Assembly (NCBI GenBank): GCA_946699065.1
Contig: CAMPDV010001566.1
Location: forward strand, 1-64,000
Reading direction: 5' to 3'
Length of the DNA: 64,000 nucleotides
Source: Loxodes magnus
Lineage: Eukaryota > Ciliophora > Karyorelictea > Loxodida > Loxodidae
Below are positions 1 to 13,723 of this stretch, one piece after another (positions within the stretch are counted from its first letter, which is position 1; every line of letters begins with the position of its first letter). Made by a program: the position numbers and the translations under genes. A model generated the notes under the pieces. The model made no database searches. It was not told the origin of the DNA and was given only the letters and a program-made list of their open reading frames with translations.

Positions 1-2850
1 TATTAAGACTTTAAATAGCTTTATCATAATAAGCTAAGTAACTTAGTACCTCTATACATTAGTTTTGGTGTGGATTGAAGTGTAAAATAGGTTAACGAAT
101 GCAGGGTATTTAGAATGCTAGTTGGGTATAATATTGGTTGAATATCTCTTTTAAGCATAAGCTTGTAACGAAGTACTTTGTTAATTGCTTGTTATTTAAT
201 AATTAGTTAATGAAGGATGGTTGTATTGTGGTTTGATTTGATTAAGCGGTTAAGTGCTAAGAAGATTGTATGCTAATTTGATTGATAATAGATCGTATTT
301 TTGGTAACTATATGACTATTGATTCAGACCTGGTAAGACTAATTAGCTTGCTTTGGAGTGAATCAGTCAGATTGTGAATACTTAGATGGTTCTTAATTTT
401 CGCCCGGCTCTCTATGGAGTGTTTGCCTAGATCTGATAAATAAGAATATATCACTGAAAGCTTTATCTCTACTTACTAGACTAAATAGAAGAGATTTTAA
501 AGGGTAATGCTAAGTAAGCAAATAGCTAGGTAAATGAGAAAGGGAAAAATATCCCTTTTCAAAGTTTCTTATAGCTGCTCTTTGTTCTTTAGTACTTTAA
601 TATCCTTTATTTAGTTCAAATTTTATCATTCTAAACTATATGAAAATCACTTAAAACCATTAGATTACTTAAGAAAAGCGGAAGTTAGAAGGAATAAAGC
701 AGCTATCTTAGCCCTGTTCCTGCAGCTTTATTTTCATATCATAAAGTCTATTTCTTTCTCAAAGTATTCAAACTACCTTAACAACCTTGCGTTTCAACTC
801 TTAGCAAACTTAAATATTGAGTACTGCTTTAAAGCTTTGTCTCAATCTGGAGTTATTATAGAGGCTTTGAAATAGGTAAATTAAGAAAAATAAATATAGT
901 CCTGTAGAACAAGCGATCAGTATAGTCTTAGTTAAAGACCGATTTCTTTTGAATAGCATGACTATATCTAAGTTCTTACTCCCTCTAAGTTTAAAACTAA
1001 AGGCTAGTGAATTTTGATTGTATCTATTTATATTAAAGGAGGAAGCAATAAGCTAGTAGTAATCTTATATCTTTGATTTAAATCTGCTTTCTATATATTT
1101 ATTTAGAGTACTTAGATATTAACGTTAGCCTATTAAACTTGTTAGCCATTACCTTTAGAACTCCCTCTTCCCTTTTCTTTGTGGTTTGCATAATTTCCCT
1201 GATCTTCTTAATGCTAAAATAACAGCGTATCAGATGAGTTCCTTTTATGGTTAGTCTATGCAAACTAATACTCTTACTAAAGTAGAAAGTATTTGGGAGT
1301 TTAAAGGTAGTTTTGGATTTAAGGATAAGAGTGGATTCAAAAATCCAGAAGCAAAAGCTTAAATACTAGCTCTGTTTATTATTGATTAGATTGAATTTGG
1401 TAATAGTAATAAGCTTGATTATGGCCTGTTTCCATAAGGGAGGCTTAATATAAGTTTTGGCTATAGTTAATAATACACTTGAGGTATAAAGAAGAACATA
1501 TAAGGATAAACTAAGGAATATCTCTTATAGCAGCACTAACTATAGGCATCTACTAAAATAGCTATTCTCTACCGTATAGAGCTAATGCATATTTATCTTA
1601 TTATCTACTGCCTTAATTCCCTTAGGAATGATATTCAATTAGCTTCAGATTATACATTTAGCAAGCATTTCATTCGCTAATCACTCTATAAGCAGTCAAG
1701 TCTAATTTTATTTAACCAGTTTACTAGTTAAATATACACTCACTTACCCTCACATATCAAGCTACATTATACGTTTATTAAATAAAAGCAGTTTCTTAAT
1801 TGCTCCCTTTAATACTTTAATAAGCACTAATTAAAGGTTAATAATAAGGCATAGATGACTTAAATATCTTACTGGTAATAGAATAAAAATATTGCATAGC
1901 AATCAAGCAACTTACTACATATGCTGCTTAAATAATGGACTGAAGTCAATACTTTTATCTATAGCTAGTGATAGGTAAATATACTTCAACTAGTATACAA
2001 GTATTTATCTATAACCTTAGCTTTAGAGGAAGGGCCTAGGATCTGTTAGCTTAGATTAGGTATGTCTTAGAAACTATTTAAATAGGTAGGTAGAGCTAGT
2101 AATTTAACCCTAGAGCAAGGTACTTTAGTCCCCTCAAGTTTAAAAAGGAAAATAAATAACTTTGGCTATAGGGATAGAAGAAGGCATCTTGAGACTAGGA
2201 ATTAGTTCCATTTAGCATAACTCTAGTATCTTGGTACTAGGAAGGATAATAGAAAGAGTTAAACCTGTTTATAAGTGTTTAAATAGCTAAATGTTAATTC
2301 TAAAGGAATCAACATTTTTTTAATATTGACTAGTCTTTTAGATTTTTAGTTCTCTTTCGCTCATAAAATCAATCTTATTCGCTCTTTTTTGAACTAAGAT
2401 TAAAACCTTATAGCTTTATTAATTAAGATACTAATAAATGAGCTTTCAAATATCTGCTTATATAAACTTAGAAATAGGCCTTCTTATAATGCCTAATATA
2501 CAGACAGAAAAGGAAGATAATTTGATAAGTCAATTTTAATGAAAACATTTCTAAGACAATAGCTTTGCTACTAACTCTAGCAAGCTTGTCTAATTAAGCT
2601 TGCTTTTGATTAGCTATAAGCTAATTTTACTGCCTTCTCTTTATAATTAGATAAGAGTAAGACTTCACTTTTATTCTTATTAGCAAGCCTAAAAATAAGG
2701 ATGGAAGAAGCTAGTCGCTTTTTAAGAAATATAGATTAGGATTAGTAAATTTGAATAGTAATACCAACCATTAGTAGAAATGGAATTTGGTAATTAATCT
2801 ATTAATTTTAAGTTTTTAGTTTTTCAAAGCAAGACGTTAAGGTCAAACAA
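1..2850. other. AT-rich stretch, no gene recognised
   Basis: I found no conserved protein motif on either strand here. TAA and TAG are frequent in all frames. Because these triplets are probably sense codons in this organism, their presence alone does not prove the stretch is non-coding. It is probably intergenic, or very eroded. Confidence 0.4.
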
Positions 2851-2879
2851 TACCATCTTGATTTTTTAGGAGTTGTAAC

Positions 2880-5800
2880 ATACTTAGACTGGTTTTTTAA
2901 AGTATGAATTAGATTTTCACCCAAATTTTAAATTGTTTTTGAAAGCTTCCCTTAGAAAGGTTGGTGATCTATTTCATTTATCTTTAGATCTTTTTTCTAA
3001 GTGTCTAGATCTTTTTCGCTTTGTAGATATTTGCTAGTTTTGATTAATGGATCATGCTTATGCTTTATTAGATCAATTCTCTATTTGAAAGCATTTATTT
3101 TTGGCCTTTTATTTGGGTCAAAACTAAAGCATTCAAGCAGCAATTAATTCAAAGCAGTGTCTTATGATTTTTCTTAAGAGATGGATGGAACTAAACCTTC
3201 CAAGCAAATTTTTTTTCATGATTTCTAGTTCATAAACTAGATCTGGAAAAGGTAGTGACTCGTTAAATATTTCGACTGCAACGCAAGCAAGAGACCAAAT
3301 ATCACTTGCTTGATAAGCTTTTCCATCATACAATTCAGGAGCCTTTCATTATGAACTTCCCTTTCCTTCTTGAGTTTATACAGACTATCCAAAGCTAACA
3401 AGACCAAGATCTGCAATCTTAGGAGAGTCATTATCATCAAGCAAGATATTAAGAGATTTAATGTCTCTATGAATTAAGTCTTTCGAATGGATTACCTAGA
3501 CTCCTTCTGCTATTTAACTTAACAAGCATAACTTTTTGAAAAATCTAACTGATTAATCTTAGTAATCCTAGAATAACTTTTTTTAAGCAATCAAGTTGTA
3601 CAGACTTCCTTTAGACTGATATTCAGTTATTAGACATAGGATAAAATCATTTTCATCTTAGTCATTAATTGATACACCAATTAATCTTAAAACTCTATCA
3701 CTATTGACACTCAAGAGGGGATTAGCATTCGTGATAAAAATTGTTAATTATTACCTGTCTATCAGTTGAGCTGGTTAGTATCTTTAAAGCATATTTGATG
3801 TCATCAATTTCAATCAAGTAGACTACTCCATATGCTCCTCTACCAAGCAGTTGTAGAGATTCCAAGAATTGTTTATTTGCAATTAATTAATTATATTACC
3901 AGATACGAATTAACGATCTTTTGTCTTCGCCAGCTCCATTTTTATGCAAAATAGCTCAGATATCCATCAAAGTTTTATTATCTGAAGAAGAAGGCTAAAT
4001 TTGAATCTACATACTGCATTCATACTTTATTTAAGGATTGAGCTTTATAGCCTTTAAAAAGCACTCCTTTGCTTCTTGGTCTCGTTTCATAGATAATAAA
4101 GCTGAGCCTTTATTTTTATAGGCTTCAAATTTAGAAGGATCTAGTTTAATTGCGATGTCCAAGTAGCCAACTGCCTATTAATTATTACCCAAAGTTTGAA
4201 ATTCATGTTCCTTAAGTGTTAAATACTTCATAATAATCATTGCTCTAGCTTAAGAGCATCATCTCAGCACTTATTCGCTTCCTCAATTTCTTCCTAGCTC
4301 GCTAAGAGAAAGGTACTTATTTATTAAGGGCAAGGAAAAGTTAGGATCTCTAATAGCTTAATCATAGAAATCAATTGATTCTTCAATTCTACCAGATAAA
4401 TAAAGAGCAACACCTTTAGCATTATAAGCTTCAAAGTAATCTGGATTAAGTTAAATAGCATTTAAAGGGACTCAATAACTTCCTTATATTTGCATTGCTT
4501 AAAGTAAACAGTTTGCTTTCTAATTGTATATTTCATAATTACTCGGATCAAGTTTAGATGCAATGTCAAAATATTCGATGGATTTTTCGATTTGGTTTTG
4601 ATTAAAAAAAATTTTTGCCTTATTTAAAATATAGATCTGCATTATTCGGATCAAATTCAATTAGTTTATCAAAGCATTTGTGAGAGTCTTCGTATTTCTC
4701 TAAATTTAGAAAGGCAATTCCATTGATTATTAGTGCTTATATTTAATTAGGATCAGTTAAGTCAATCGAATTTAATAACTCTTCAAAGTTTTCCTTATTT
4801 TCTGATTCAGAAAAGCCTCTTTCCTCTTTATTTTTAGCTTAAAACATTTTTTATTAATAATCAAGAGCCATATTTTAGCACTCTATTGCTTCCTCGTATT
4901 TGTTCATCTTTAAAAGAGCTAGTCCTTTTTAAATTTATGAGTCAACGTAATTAGAATCAACTTTCTTAACCATGTTAAAACATTATATAGCTTCTTCTTA
5001 CTTTCCTAATTCCTAAAGTGCAACTCCTTTCTAAAATTAAGAATCTTCATCATTGGGATTAATCTTAATACCATTGTTATAGCTTTCAATCGCTTCTTCT
5101 TTCTTTCCTAAACCGAGCAGGCATTATCCTTTTATATAGTGAGCCTGTTCAAGATTTAGGATTTAGTTAAATTGCCTTATCAAGTAATTAAACTGCTTCC
5201 TCTCTATTTCCTAAGCCCATAAGTACTATTCCTTTCAATAGATAAGCTTATAAATGATTAGAATCAAGTTCAATTACACTGTTGAAGCTTTAAAGCGCTT
5301 CTTCAAAATTTATGTAACCCACAAAGGAGCCTTTCCTTTGATTATATGAGCTTGCTTACTTTTAGGATCTAAACTAATGGCCTAGTTTGAACATTCTATA
5401 GCTTCTTCATTCTTATTTAAATCCAACAGAATACTACCTTTTAGAGAATAAGCTTCATCAAAACTTGGATTAATCTCTACAACTTTGTTAAAGCACTTCA
5501 ATTGTCTCTTCATTCTTACCTAGAACGGTGTTAAAACTATTCCTTTAACGAAATAAGCTTGTGTGAAGTTAGGCTCTAGCTCAATTGCCTTATTATAATA
5601 TCCTAGAGACTCTTCTTATTTATCTTAAAGATAAAGTATTAATCCTATTTTTAATCTTGCCTAGACATGCTCAGAATCCTATTCTATAGCAAGGTTATAT
5701 TATTAAATAACTTCTTAATGTCTGTCCAAGCTATAAAAAGCCTCTCCTTTTTCATAGTAAGCTTCAGCATAGTTTCCAGTCAAGATCAATTACTTTATTA

Positions 5801-8224
5801 AATACTTGAATAGCTTCTTCATGCTTGCCTAGCTCATTATTGGCAACTCCTATATGTAAAAGAATTTTTAGGTTCAAGCTCGATTGATTTAGCTTCAGGC
5901 ACAAAAGAGCATCTTCTAACTTATTTAAACCACATAGAGCTTTCGCTTTGATAGAATACGTTTATGTATTGGTAGGTTCTAACTCAATAGCTTTGCTTAA
6001 ACATTCAATTGCTTATTCTCTTTATTCCAACTCTAAATGAAGAAGTCCCTTATAAAAAAAAGCCTCAGCATTCTTACCATCAAGTTTAGCAGCCTCATTG
6101 TAGCATTCAATAGCTTATTCATTTTTTTCTTAAGCCATTAAAGTAATTCCTTTGAGAAAATGAACTTTCGCTTGGCATAGAGTCAAGCTTTATAACAGAA
6201 TTATAGCATTCAACTGCCTATTTCAAAATCTCTTAGCTTTAAAAAGGTATTTCCCTTCAGAAAATAACCCTCTATATTATCTTATTCTAACTTAATTGCC
6301 AGATCTAAATTCTCAATAGCCTATTCATATCTTTCTAAATTAAACAGAGCGGCTCCTTTTTTAAAATAAACTAAAACTTCATTAGGTTATACTTTGATAA
6401 ACTAGTCGTAGGATTCAATTGCTTCTTGGTAATTTTCTAAATCTGAAAGTGCGAGTCCCTTTATAATATATGCTTTTTAGCAATTAGGGTCAAATTAAAA
6501 TACCATATTCAGTGTTTAAATAGCTTCTTCCTTCTTGTCTAGGCTAATTAGAGCAATTCCTTTCTAAATATATGCTTCATCATCATTAGGCCAAAGTCTG
6601 ATTACATTGTCATAACTTTCAATAGCTTCCTCAAATTTATTCAAATCACTGAGTATTTTCCCTTTGGTGGAATAAGCCTTCAGATTAATTAGCGTCGATT
6701 TAGATAACCATATTTAGGGATTAAATAGCTTCTTGTTTGCTTATCCAATTATATCAGTGTTACTGCTTTGATGAAATGAAGCTTAAGCATGATAAGGATC
6801 CTTATTGATAGTAATATCCATAAATTAGACAACTTCTTCATACTTTTCTTATTAAATAAAAGCTTTTCCTTTCAAGTAATAAGCCTCAATTTTTGTTTTC
6901 ATCTAGTTTTAATTACTATATCTAAATTTCTAATAGCTTCTTCAGTCTTTTCTTAATCTAAAAGAGTATAAGCTCAGTAGAATGTACGCATCAATTTTAA
7001 TTAGGATCAATCTTAATCACCACATTCCAAACATTATATTGCCTCTTCTTCTTTTTCGGATACTGCTAAAGCTATTCCTTTGTCTATGTGAGCTTTTATA
7101 TGATTAGATTCAATCTAAATTGTCTTATCATACCATTCAATAGCCTCTTAAACCCTTGCTTGAACTATATAAAGCTTTTGCTTTTGATAGTGAGCTTCGA
7201 TATTCTTATGATATTTCTATAAGGCAATGTTTGTAATAATCAATAGCGCTTTCATGGTCATCTAAGCTATTTAAAACGTTTCCTAGAATAAGAAGAGTTT
7301 CTAAATGATAAGGATCTAGATTGACGCTGTTTTCCAGCATTCAATAGCTTCTACAAATTTTAATTGTCTAAAGAGAGAATTTCCTTTATGATGATATCCC
7401 TCAACATTTTTTATCGTCTATTTAAATAGTCATGTTATAGCAGTCTATGGACTCTTATAGTTTATCTAGCTTGAAAAGAGACTTTCCTTTAAGAAGATAT
7501 GCTAGACTCTCTTTAGGGTAGGATTAAATTATTACATTATAGCATTATATTGCTTTCTGGTGACTATCTAGGAGATTGAAAGCAACTCCCTTTGTATATT
7601 AGCTTAGTAGAACGAATTCACTTTAAGCAGGGATTTAGTTTAGGCAATTTATAGCTTTCTAGTACCATTTTAAAACACATTAAAACTTACCCTTTATATA
7701 AGTACGCGTCAAAGTCTTTAGGCTTCTTCTAAATTGACTCGTTAAAGCATTAAACTGCTTAAGAGTGCTAACCTTACTTGAAAAACTAGATTCCTTACTT
7801 AACTCAGCATTTCCTTGTTTCCCTCTTAAATCGTAACTCGATCTTTTTTATCACTTTTTTCAACATGCCACTGCTAATAGCTTTTTTGTTAACTTCTGAA
7901 GTGAATTGCATTAATAATCCATTTCGCTCCTTTTCGCATTATAGTTGCGTTATTGACAATATATGAATTGAGAACTTATTTGCTTCTAGACTTCCAAGAT
8001 TTCAACTCTTCAGAAACAGTTTTGCCTCAATTTTTTTCTTTACTTGAGTTGAGTTTTTTCAATTTAAACTGAATTCATGAGGCGGTCATATTTATTACTG
8101 AGTGCTAGTCTCTAGGTAAGATAATCATGGTCATGTCGAACTCATGACTAAGCAATACTTAATTTTCCGAGTACATCACTTAGAACAATTCTAAGAAATT
8201 TCTAGCTTCAATTGGAACTTTCAT
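2880..8224 (-). pseudogene. Giant TPR-array protein kinase, frameshifted
   Basis: Read with UAR=Gln and UGA=Trp, this is a Ser/Thr-type kinase behind a very long tetratricopeptide array. A start at 8222-8224 opens an unrecognised N-terminal part beginning MKVPIEARNF. From about 7750 to 4000 there are roughly 36 TPR units of 34 residues (pattern KG-L--L-KYEEAIE-Y--AI-LDPN). The kinase domain is at about 3900-3060: glycine loop LGRGAYGVVY, lysine in YALKIL, HRDIKSLN, DLG instead of DFG, KAPE, and SDIWSLA. The catalytic residues are present, so the fold could be active. However, the reading frame breaks repeatedly, for example at an A-run near 7410 with a compensating loss shortly after, near 7220, and near 3715. 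This is either a decaying copy or unpolished sequence. The frameshift density is far higher than in the paralogues at 32045 and 57954. The C-terminal end is not resolved; no clear TGA ends it. Confidence 0.75.
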
Positions 8225-11154
8225 TTTTTATAGCTATTCTACCCTTAAACATATCAGCTAATATTTAAATTGACTATAACGAAAATAAAAGCATCAAAGA
8301 ATGAATCATTTATACAGAACCTAGCTACGAAAATAATCAAACTAGGTTTGAAATCAAGATAACTCAAGCGATTCAAACTTCTTAAAATGCCCCCAAATAA
8401 ACAGATCATTGGGTCAAGCAAACGCAGTTCGATGATGTGATAGAGTACAGAAGTAAATAAATAAAGATTAGTAATTAGGAAAGAAGAAAAGAACTTAGGC
8501 CAGTAAATAATCATAACTTTATAGTAATAAAAGTGATGAAATAATTCAAATCTTAACTCTTAAACTATACTAATATAATCAATTAAGCTATTTAAAAAGC
8601 TTCAATTTAATTACAAAGCAAGACTCTAGGATAGATTTATAGTTGATAAAAGCTTTGATAATAAACCAATCTATTTATGAAATAAAAAGTGGGGTAGTTG
8701 GTAGTTATTAGAATTAAAGGAATTAGTAAATCAAAGTGGCTTTATTATACCTATATAGACATCTAAAATTATTCTAATATCTTACATTCTTTATGTTTAT
8801 ACTTATTAGGTAAATAGATTCTTCGTAATGAGAGTTAAGAAGTAAAATAGTGGAACTTAATAAATATTTTAGTAGTATATTTTTGGTTAAAATTCAAAGG
8901 CTTACTAGAAATGTTATCCTTTGTAATCAAATAGTTAAAGATATGTTCTATTTGAGAGGTAAGAATTAAGGGTCATTGTTTAGTACTGTCAACTACAGTT
9001 TATCAATTTTAAAGGAATTGAATGATGAAAGTAGGACTAAGATTTGGACTTAATATGTTATCCGGTGTAATAATCTTAAAGGATTAAATGTTTTCAGACT
9101 ATAGTAGACACAGTTAATAGTAGTTCTAAATTACCTTCGAGATTTAGTTATTTAAAAGCTATCGAGATTGGTAAAACAGCTGAACGATAATTTATAATGG
9201 CTAGATTTTAAAGCTAGAAGATAAAAATGATATTGATATACCTAAGTGAGCTATTAGAGCCTCTAACTTATAACATTATTAAGACATATCTATAACCCTT
9301 TAGTCCTAAATGTGTGCTTTAAGGAAGAAAGTTTAATTTAAAATTATGAAAGCAAAATCTGCTTGATCTCTTAGTCAAGCTATGAAACTTAGACTTTAAA
9401 GGAGAAGTTAAGAAAATAGATTAGTATCTTGGACAGTTTAATAAAGCTATAGATGAGTTTGCGATTCTATAGTCTAGATTAAACAAAGATAGTTCATTTA
9501 AATCAAGAATAAGTACAAGAAAAGTAACTTGAACCATTAAGTAGTATAAGCGTATATTTCAATCAGCTACTTTAGCTATTTTTCTGAAAACAGGGAGTAG
9601 TTCTGAGGTGAAGCTGTAGTCACTGAGCAGAAGTATAGAAATTAAATTAGAGTTCTAATAAGTTTTTGGTAGTAGTATAGTAGGATATCAACTATATCTC
9701 TGTATTAATTTATTTAGAATTGCTTTATTCAGGCTTATAGTGTGTTAAGCATCTAGCTCTCCTTAAGTAATTGCAATGACACTTTTAATGTGATTACTCC
9801 CTCAGTTTAACTGGATGGATTATTTCTTCTTCATATGGATAATATCTCTATACCTATCCAATAATTCATCTAAAATCTATTTCTTTTAGTCTATGAGTTT
9901 TATTTAAATTAACGTAGTAATAATTTAAATATAGTAATTAAGGTAACTAAGAAATAGACTATAGTAGCTACTTTATTAAATATCTTTGATGGAAAATAAG
10001 TTTAAAGATAAGAACTTAAGAAGTAGACTTCATTACCTGTAGGTACTTTTTACTATTTGGAACTAGTTTAGCTTACTTATTTTGATACCTTTTAAATATC
10101 CTAGTAACTTAGTTAGCTTAATTATCTGCTTTATGGTATATATTTACCCTTTATACTTCCTTACCGCTAACATTTGATTATACTCTTTTACTCTCCTTTC
10201 TAAATAGTTTAAATAACTAGGCATTTAGATTATAATCTTATAGTATACTTTAGTTAATGCATGGAAGAGTAGTAGTATTAATAAAACTGATTATTAGATA
10301 AGCTTAATCTAATACTAAGCTTATTACCCCTAACTCTCAATAACTATAATAGTAGCTTATCATATCACCATGCAACTTACTTACTAGAACTTTGATTAAC
10401 TATCATGATGCTTCAACTTATACTACTGTATTTATATTATACCCTAGGGCTTTAATAAGAGAATTCTTCATTAATATTAACTTTAGGGGTTCAAAAGCTA
10501 CTTCCAATCTAGATTTGAGAATAAGTCTGGATGTCTCTTCTATTATTAAGCTTGCTTATTGTGCTTTACCTAGGTTTTTCCTTGCTACTAATAAGACTAT
10601 TCTATCTGTTTTCCTTTTTTTGGGTCTTGACTTTTGCAGGAGATAACTTAGTATCTACTTATATAAGCTACTCTTCTCAAGAAAATATTTAGATTAGTAT
10701 AAGTTCTGCAGCTGTATAAAAATAGTGCAAAGGAAATAGATAGGGGGCAGTAGCTGGAGGTTTGATATGAAATGGTCTATATATAGTTAGTAGTAAAAAG
10801 TAAACAGACTGCAAGTTTAAATTTTAATTAGGCTTCATAGTTAAGAATATTACAAGATCTTACCTTTTAGTCTTTGAGTTTAGAAGGATACTGAGATTTA
10901 ACATAAATTTTGAAATGGAAAATCTTAACGTTAGTTGATTGAACTGTCAACACTAAAAATCTCATGAAGTGACTAGAAATGAAAATGATATTATCAATAT
11001 TAAAGTAATAAGCCTTAGCATATCTGCTTTCAGTTTAATAATCTATTGAAGAATTATTTTTGATGTGCTAATTGTTGTCTTTTTAGTTCATATATAAATA
11101 AGAATATATTTAGTCAACCAGTATCTAAGTAATCTTACTAAAGTCTTTAGTCAA
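8225..11154. other. Intergenic stretch, nothing recognised
   Basis: There are no recognisable domains. Short standard-code open frames at 8254-8514 (minus) and 10392-10646 (plus) show no family motif and overlap other TGA-free frames. I do not call them genes. Confidence 0.35.
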
Positions 11155-12731
11155 ATGCAATAATTTTACAGTAATAAAGGCTTAGTATTGAGGAATAAGG
11201 AAAGAATAACGAAGAGATTCAATGCTATGATACTGCTCTTAATTTAGATCCAAAATTTGTGACTGCTTACAATAATAAGGGTTATTTACTGAATAAGTTA
11301 AGCTATTTTTTTGAAGCCATTTAGAGTTTAAAACTAAGCTATTTAATTAGATCCTAATTCCCCCAATCACTATAAACATAAAGGATTTTCTCTTTATGAA
11401 CTAGGAAACCATTCTGAAGCCATCGAATCTTGTAATAAAGCTATCTAGCTTAATCCGAATTATGTAGAAGCCTATTTTAATAAAGGCTTAGGCTTAAAAA
11501 AAACTTAAGAAGCACTTTAGTGCTTTACTCTGGCACATTAGCTTAACCCTAAATTAGAAATTCCTTAAGTAATCTAGGTAAATCAATCTTTCACAATGCA
11601 GGATCAAATTAAATTAGAAGAGATTTGACAACTTTTATAATAAAATGGGACTGGCTAAGATATCAGAGCTTAGATAAGGAATATGGAATTATAAAGAGGG
11701 TGATTCCCAAATAATTAATTAGCTTACAAATTTTAGGTGAAGGTGGATAAGGAACTGTTTATTTAATAAGCATTAAAGGGTCTGATTATGCACTAAAAGA
11801 AATGAACTAAAAGGAGATTATTTAAAAGTTAATAGAGGCATTCTATCTTGAATGCTTGTCTCTTTTATTTGTAAATAACTTAATGGTTCTTAGACTTGTA
11901 GGAGTTGCAATTGACACTTCAGATTAAGGAAATTATTGTTTCTATCTTTTAACTGATTACATGCCAAAGTGAAGCTTATACTAAGTAATTTAACCTTAAT
12001 AATTATTAGTTGATTTCTAAGTTGGATCTCCTATAAGATCTTTTAAGAAATTTAATTTGTTAAGTTAGATAGCTGAAGGTTTATAGTCAATACATTCTCG
12101 GAACTTAACTCGTAGAGACATGAAATCTCCAAATATTATTTTAGATGCTTCAGATTCCCCCAAAATAGCTGACCTTGGATTATTACATGACTCAAGTATA
12201 AAAAACTACAAAAGAATCAAAAGGCTCACCTCATTGAATGGCTCCAGAACTCTTCGATAATAAAGTAAGTTAAAAGAGTGATATCTGATTTTGTAGCTTG
12301 CATAGCAGTAGAAATATTTAATGAAAAATTACCTTTTCCAGATCTTACTACATAATACTAAATTATGATGGCAGTTTGCATAAACAGAAGAATTCCTTAA
12401 TTTTCAGAAGAAATAAATTAAGAACCAGAGTTAGTTTAACTATTATAATAATGCTTTAGTTATGATTAAAGCAATAGAGCTGATATTTATAGCTTCAAAA
12501 ATAGATAGATTCATTAATATAAAAGTGACAAATAATAAGTTAATAGGAAAAAAGTAACTCAATAAAGTGCAGAGACTGTCAGTTCATAAATAGTAGTTTA
12601 ATAACAATATTAAAAACCTTTTAATATTTAAAAAGAAAGGATAAATATAATAAGAAATAACAGAAGCATAATTTAAAATTGAGCAGTTAGAGAATTTAAA
12701 GATAAGCGAAAAGGAAGAGAAAAAGAGTTGA
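11155..12731 (+). pseudogene. TPR protein kinase, broken
   Basis: This is the same family as the genes at 26588 and 2880. It starts at ATG 11155 with about four TPR units, including SLYELGNHSEAIESCNKAI. A linker similar to the other copies follows (IRIWNYK). The kinase domain has an intact glycine loop (GEGGQGTVY), lysine in DYALKEM, DLG, SPHWMAPELF with W encoded by TGA, and SDIW, also TGA. The catalytic loop reads RRDMKSPN, so the His of HRD is Arg. The frame changes at least three times: in the first TPR, at an A-run just before the SPHW motif (about 12205), and after SDIW (about 12285). The end is marked by two TGA codons in a row (12729-12734) after an acidic/basic tail, KEEKKS. Total length is not a multiple of three. 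I read it as a pseudogene, unless the indels are sequencing errors. Confidence 0.75.
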
Positions 12732-13723
12732 TGAGGATTAAAATAACTTAAGACTATTTTATTATATAACTAAAGATATTAAAAGCTTATTTAGCTATAC
12801 TAAGTTTTCTAGCTATAGTATAAAAATATATTATCTTAAGTCTAATTAAAATAAATATAATAGGAATCTTACAAATATAAGTAATAGCAGTTAGATATAA
12901 TTAAATCTAAATATTTGATTATTTTAGTTAAATCTAACTGTAAGATCATTTTAGCAATGAATCTTAAATCATCTCCCTAATTACTTATTTAGTTAACCAT
13001 TAATAGCAAAAGTATTATTTCTTTTGAATAATAGGAAAGTTAAAAATTAAAGGCTAATTAAATAGTTCTAATTTACTTTTCTATCTTTTTATCTATAAAA
13101 AGCATAAAACTAGTAGATGTATTTCTGCATCTAGAGTTTACTTTAATAGGAAGAATAAGAAATAACTAGCAAATAGAAACCTAAAATCAGTTTTAAGACT
13201 TATTTAAGCATGGTAATTATAGAATTACAAGCTACTCACTAATTAGCCAATAGAAGGTAATTTATAATAAAGCATTTTAGTTAGATTGCTAAAGATAAAA
13301 AAGTGATATCTATAAATAAAAGGAAAGCTAATATTGATAATTTAATGCTTTGATACTCTTTAATTCTTATATCAATCTATTATTTTTAAATATACACTTA
13401 AGAATATCCTTAGGCTTAATGGTAAGTATATCAGCACATATTGATTTAGATTTCTAACTCATTAATTTCTTTAAAAACAACATTTGATTAAATATTTTCT
13501 AAACTATCTAGCTGTGAACTAGATCTAAATCAATTTCCAGATTAATTATCTTTTACTACTAAGTAACTAAAATAGATCTAGAAAATCCTGTATTTCTAGG
13601 CAAGGATTAATAACTAACTTCTTCTTATTAATCTTAAACACTTTAAAACAAAATTTTTTCTATATAAAGGCTAACTTAAAAACTAAGTGCATAACTAATA
13701 CCTTTAAATAGCTAAAAGTTAAA
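12732..13723. other. Intergenic stretch, nothing recognised
   Basis: AT-rich DNA after the tandem TGA of the upstream kinase copy. No motif was seen on either strand. Confidence 0.4.

Noticed and set aside
3133..3440. Two short standard-code frames on the minus strand
   Set aside because: They lie inside the kinase C-lobe of the gene at 2880-8224. One is part of the true frame (DIWSLACVAVEIF), the other a shadow. Reported through the larger gene instead.
8254..8514. 86-residue hydrophobic standard-code frame on the minus strand
   Set aside because: No family motif; the plus strand is equally open and protein-like here. Insufficient support for a gene.
10392..10646. 84-residue standard-code frame on the plus strand
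   Set aside because: No motif, no context, and TGA-free frames of this size are common in this DNA.
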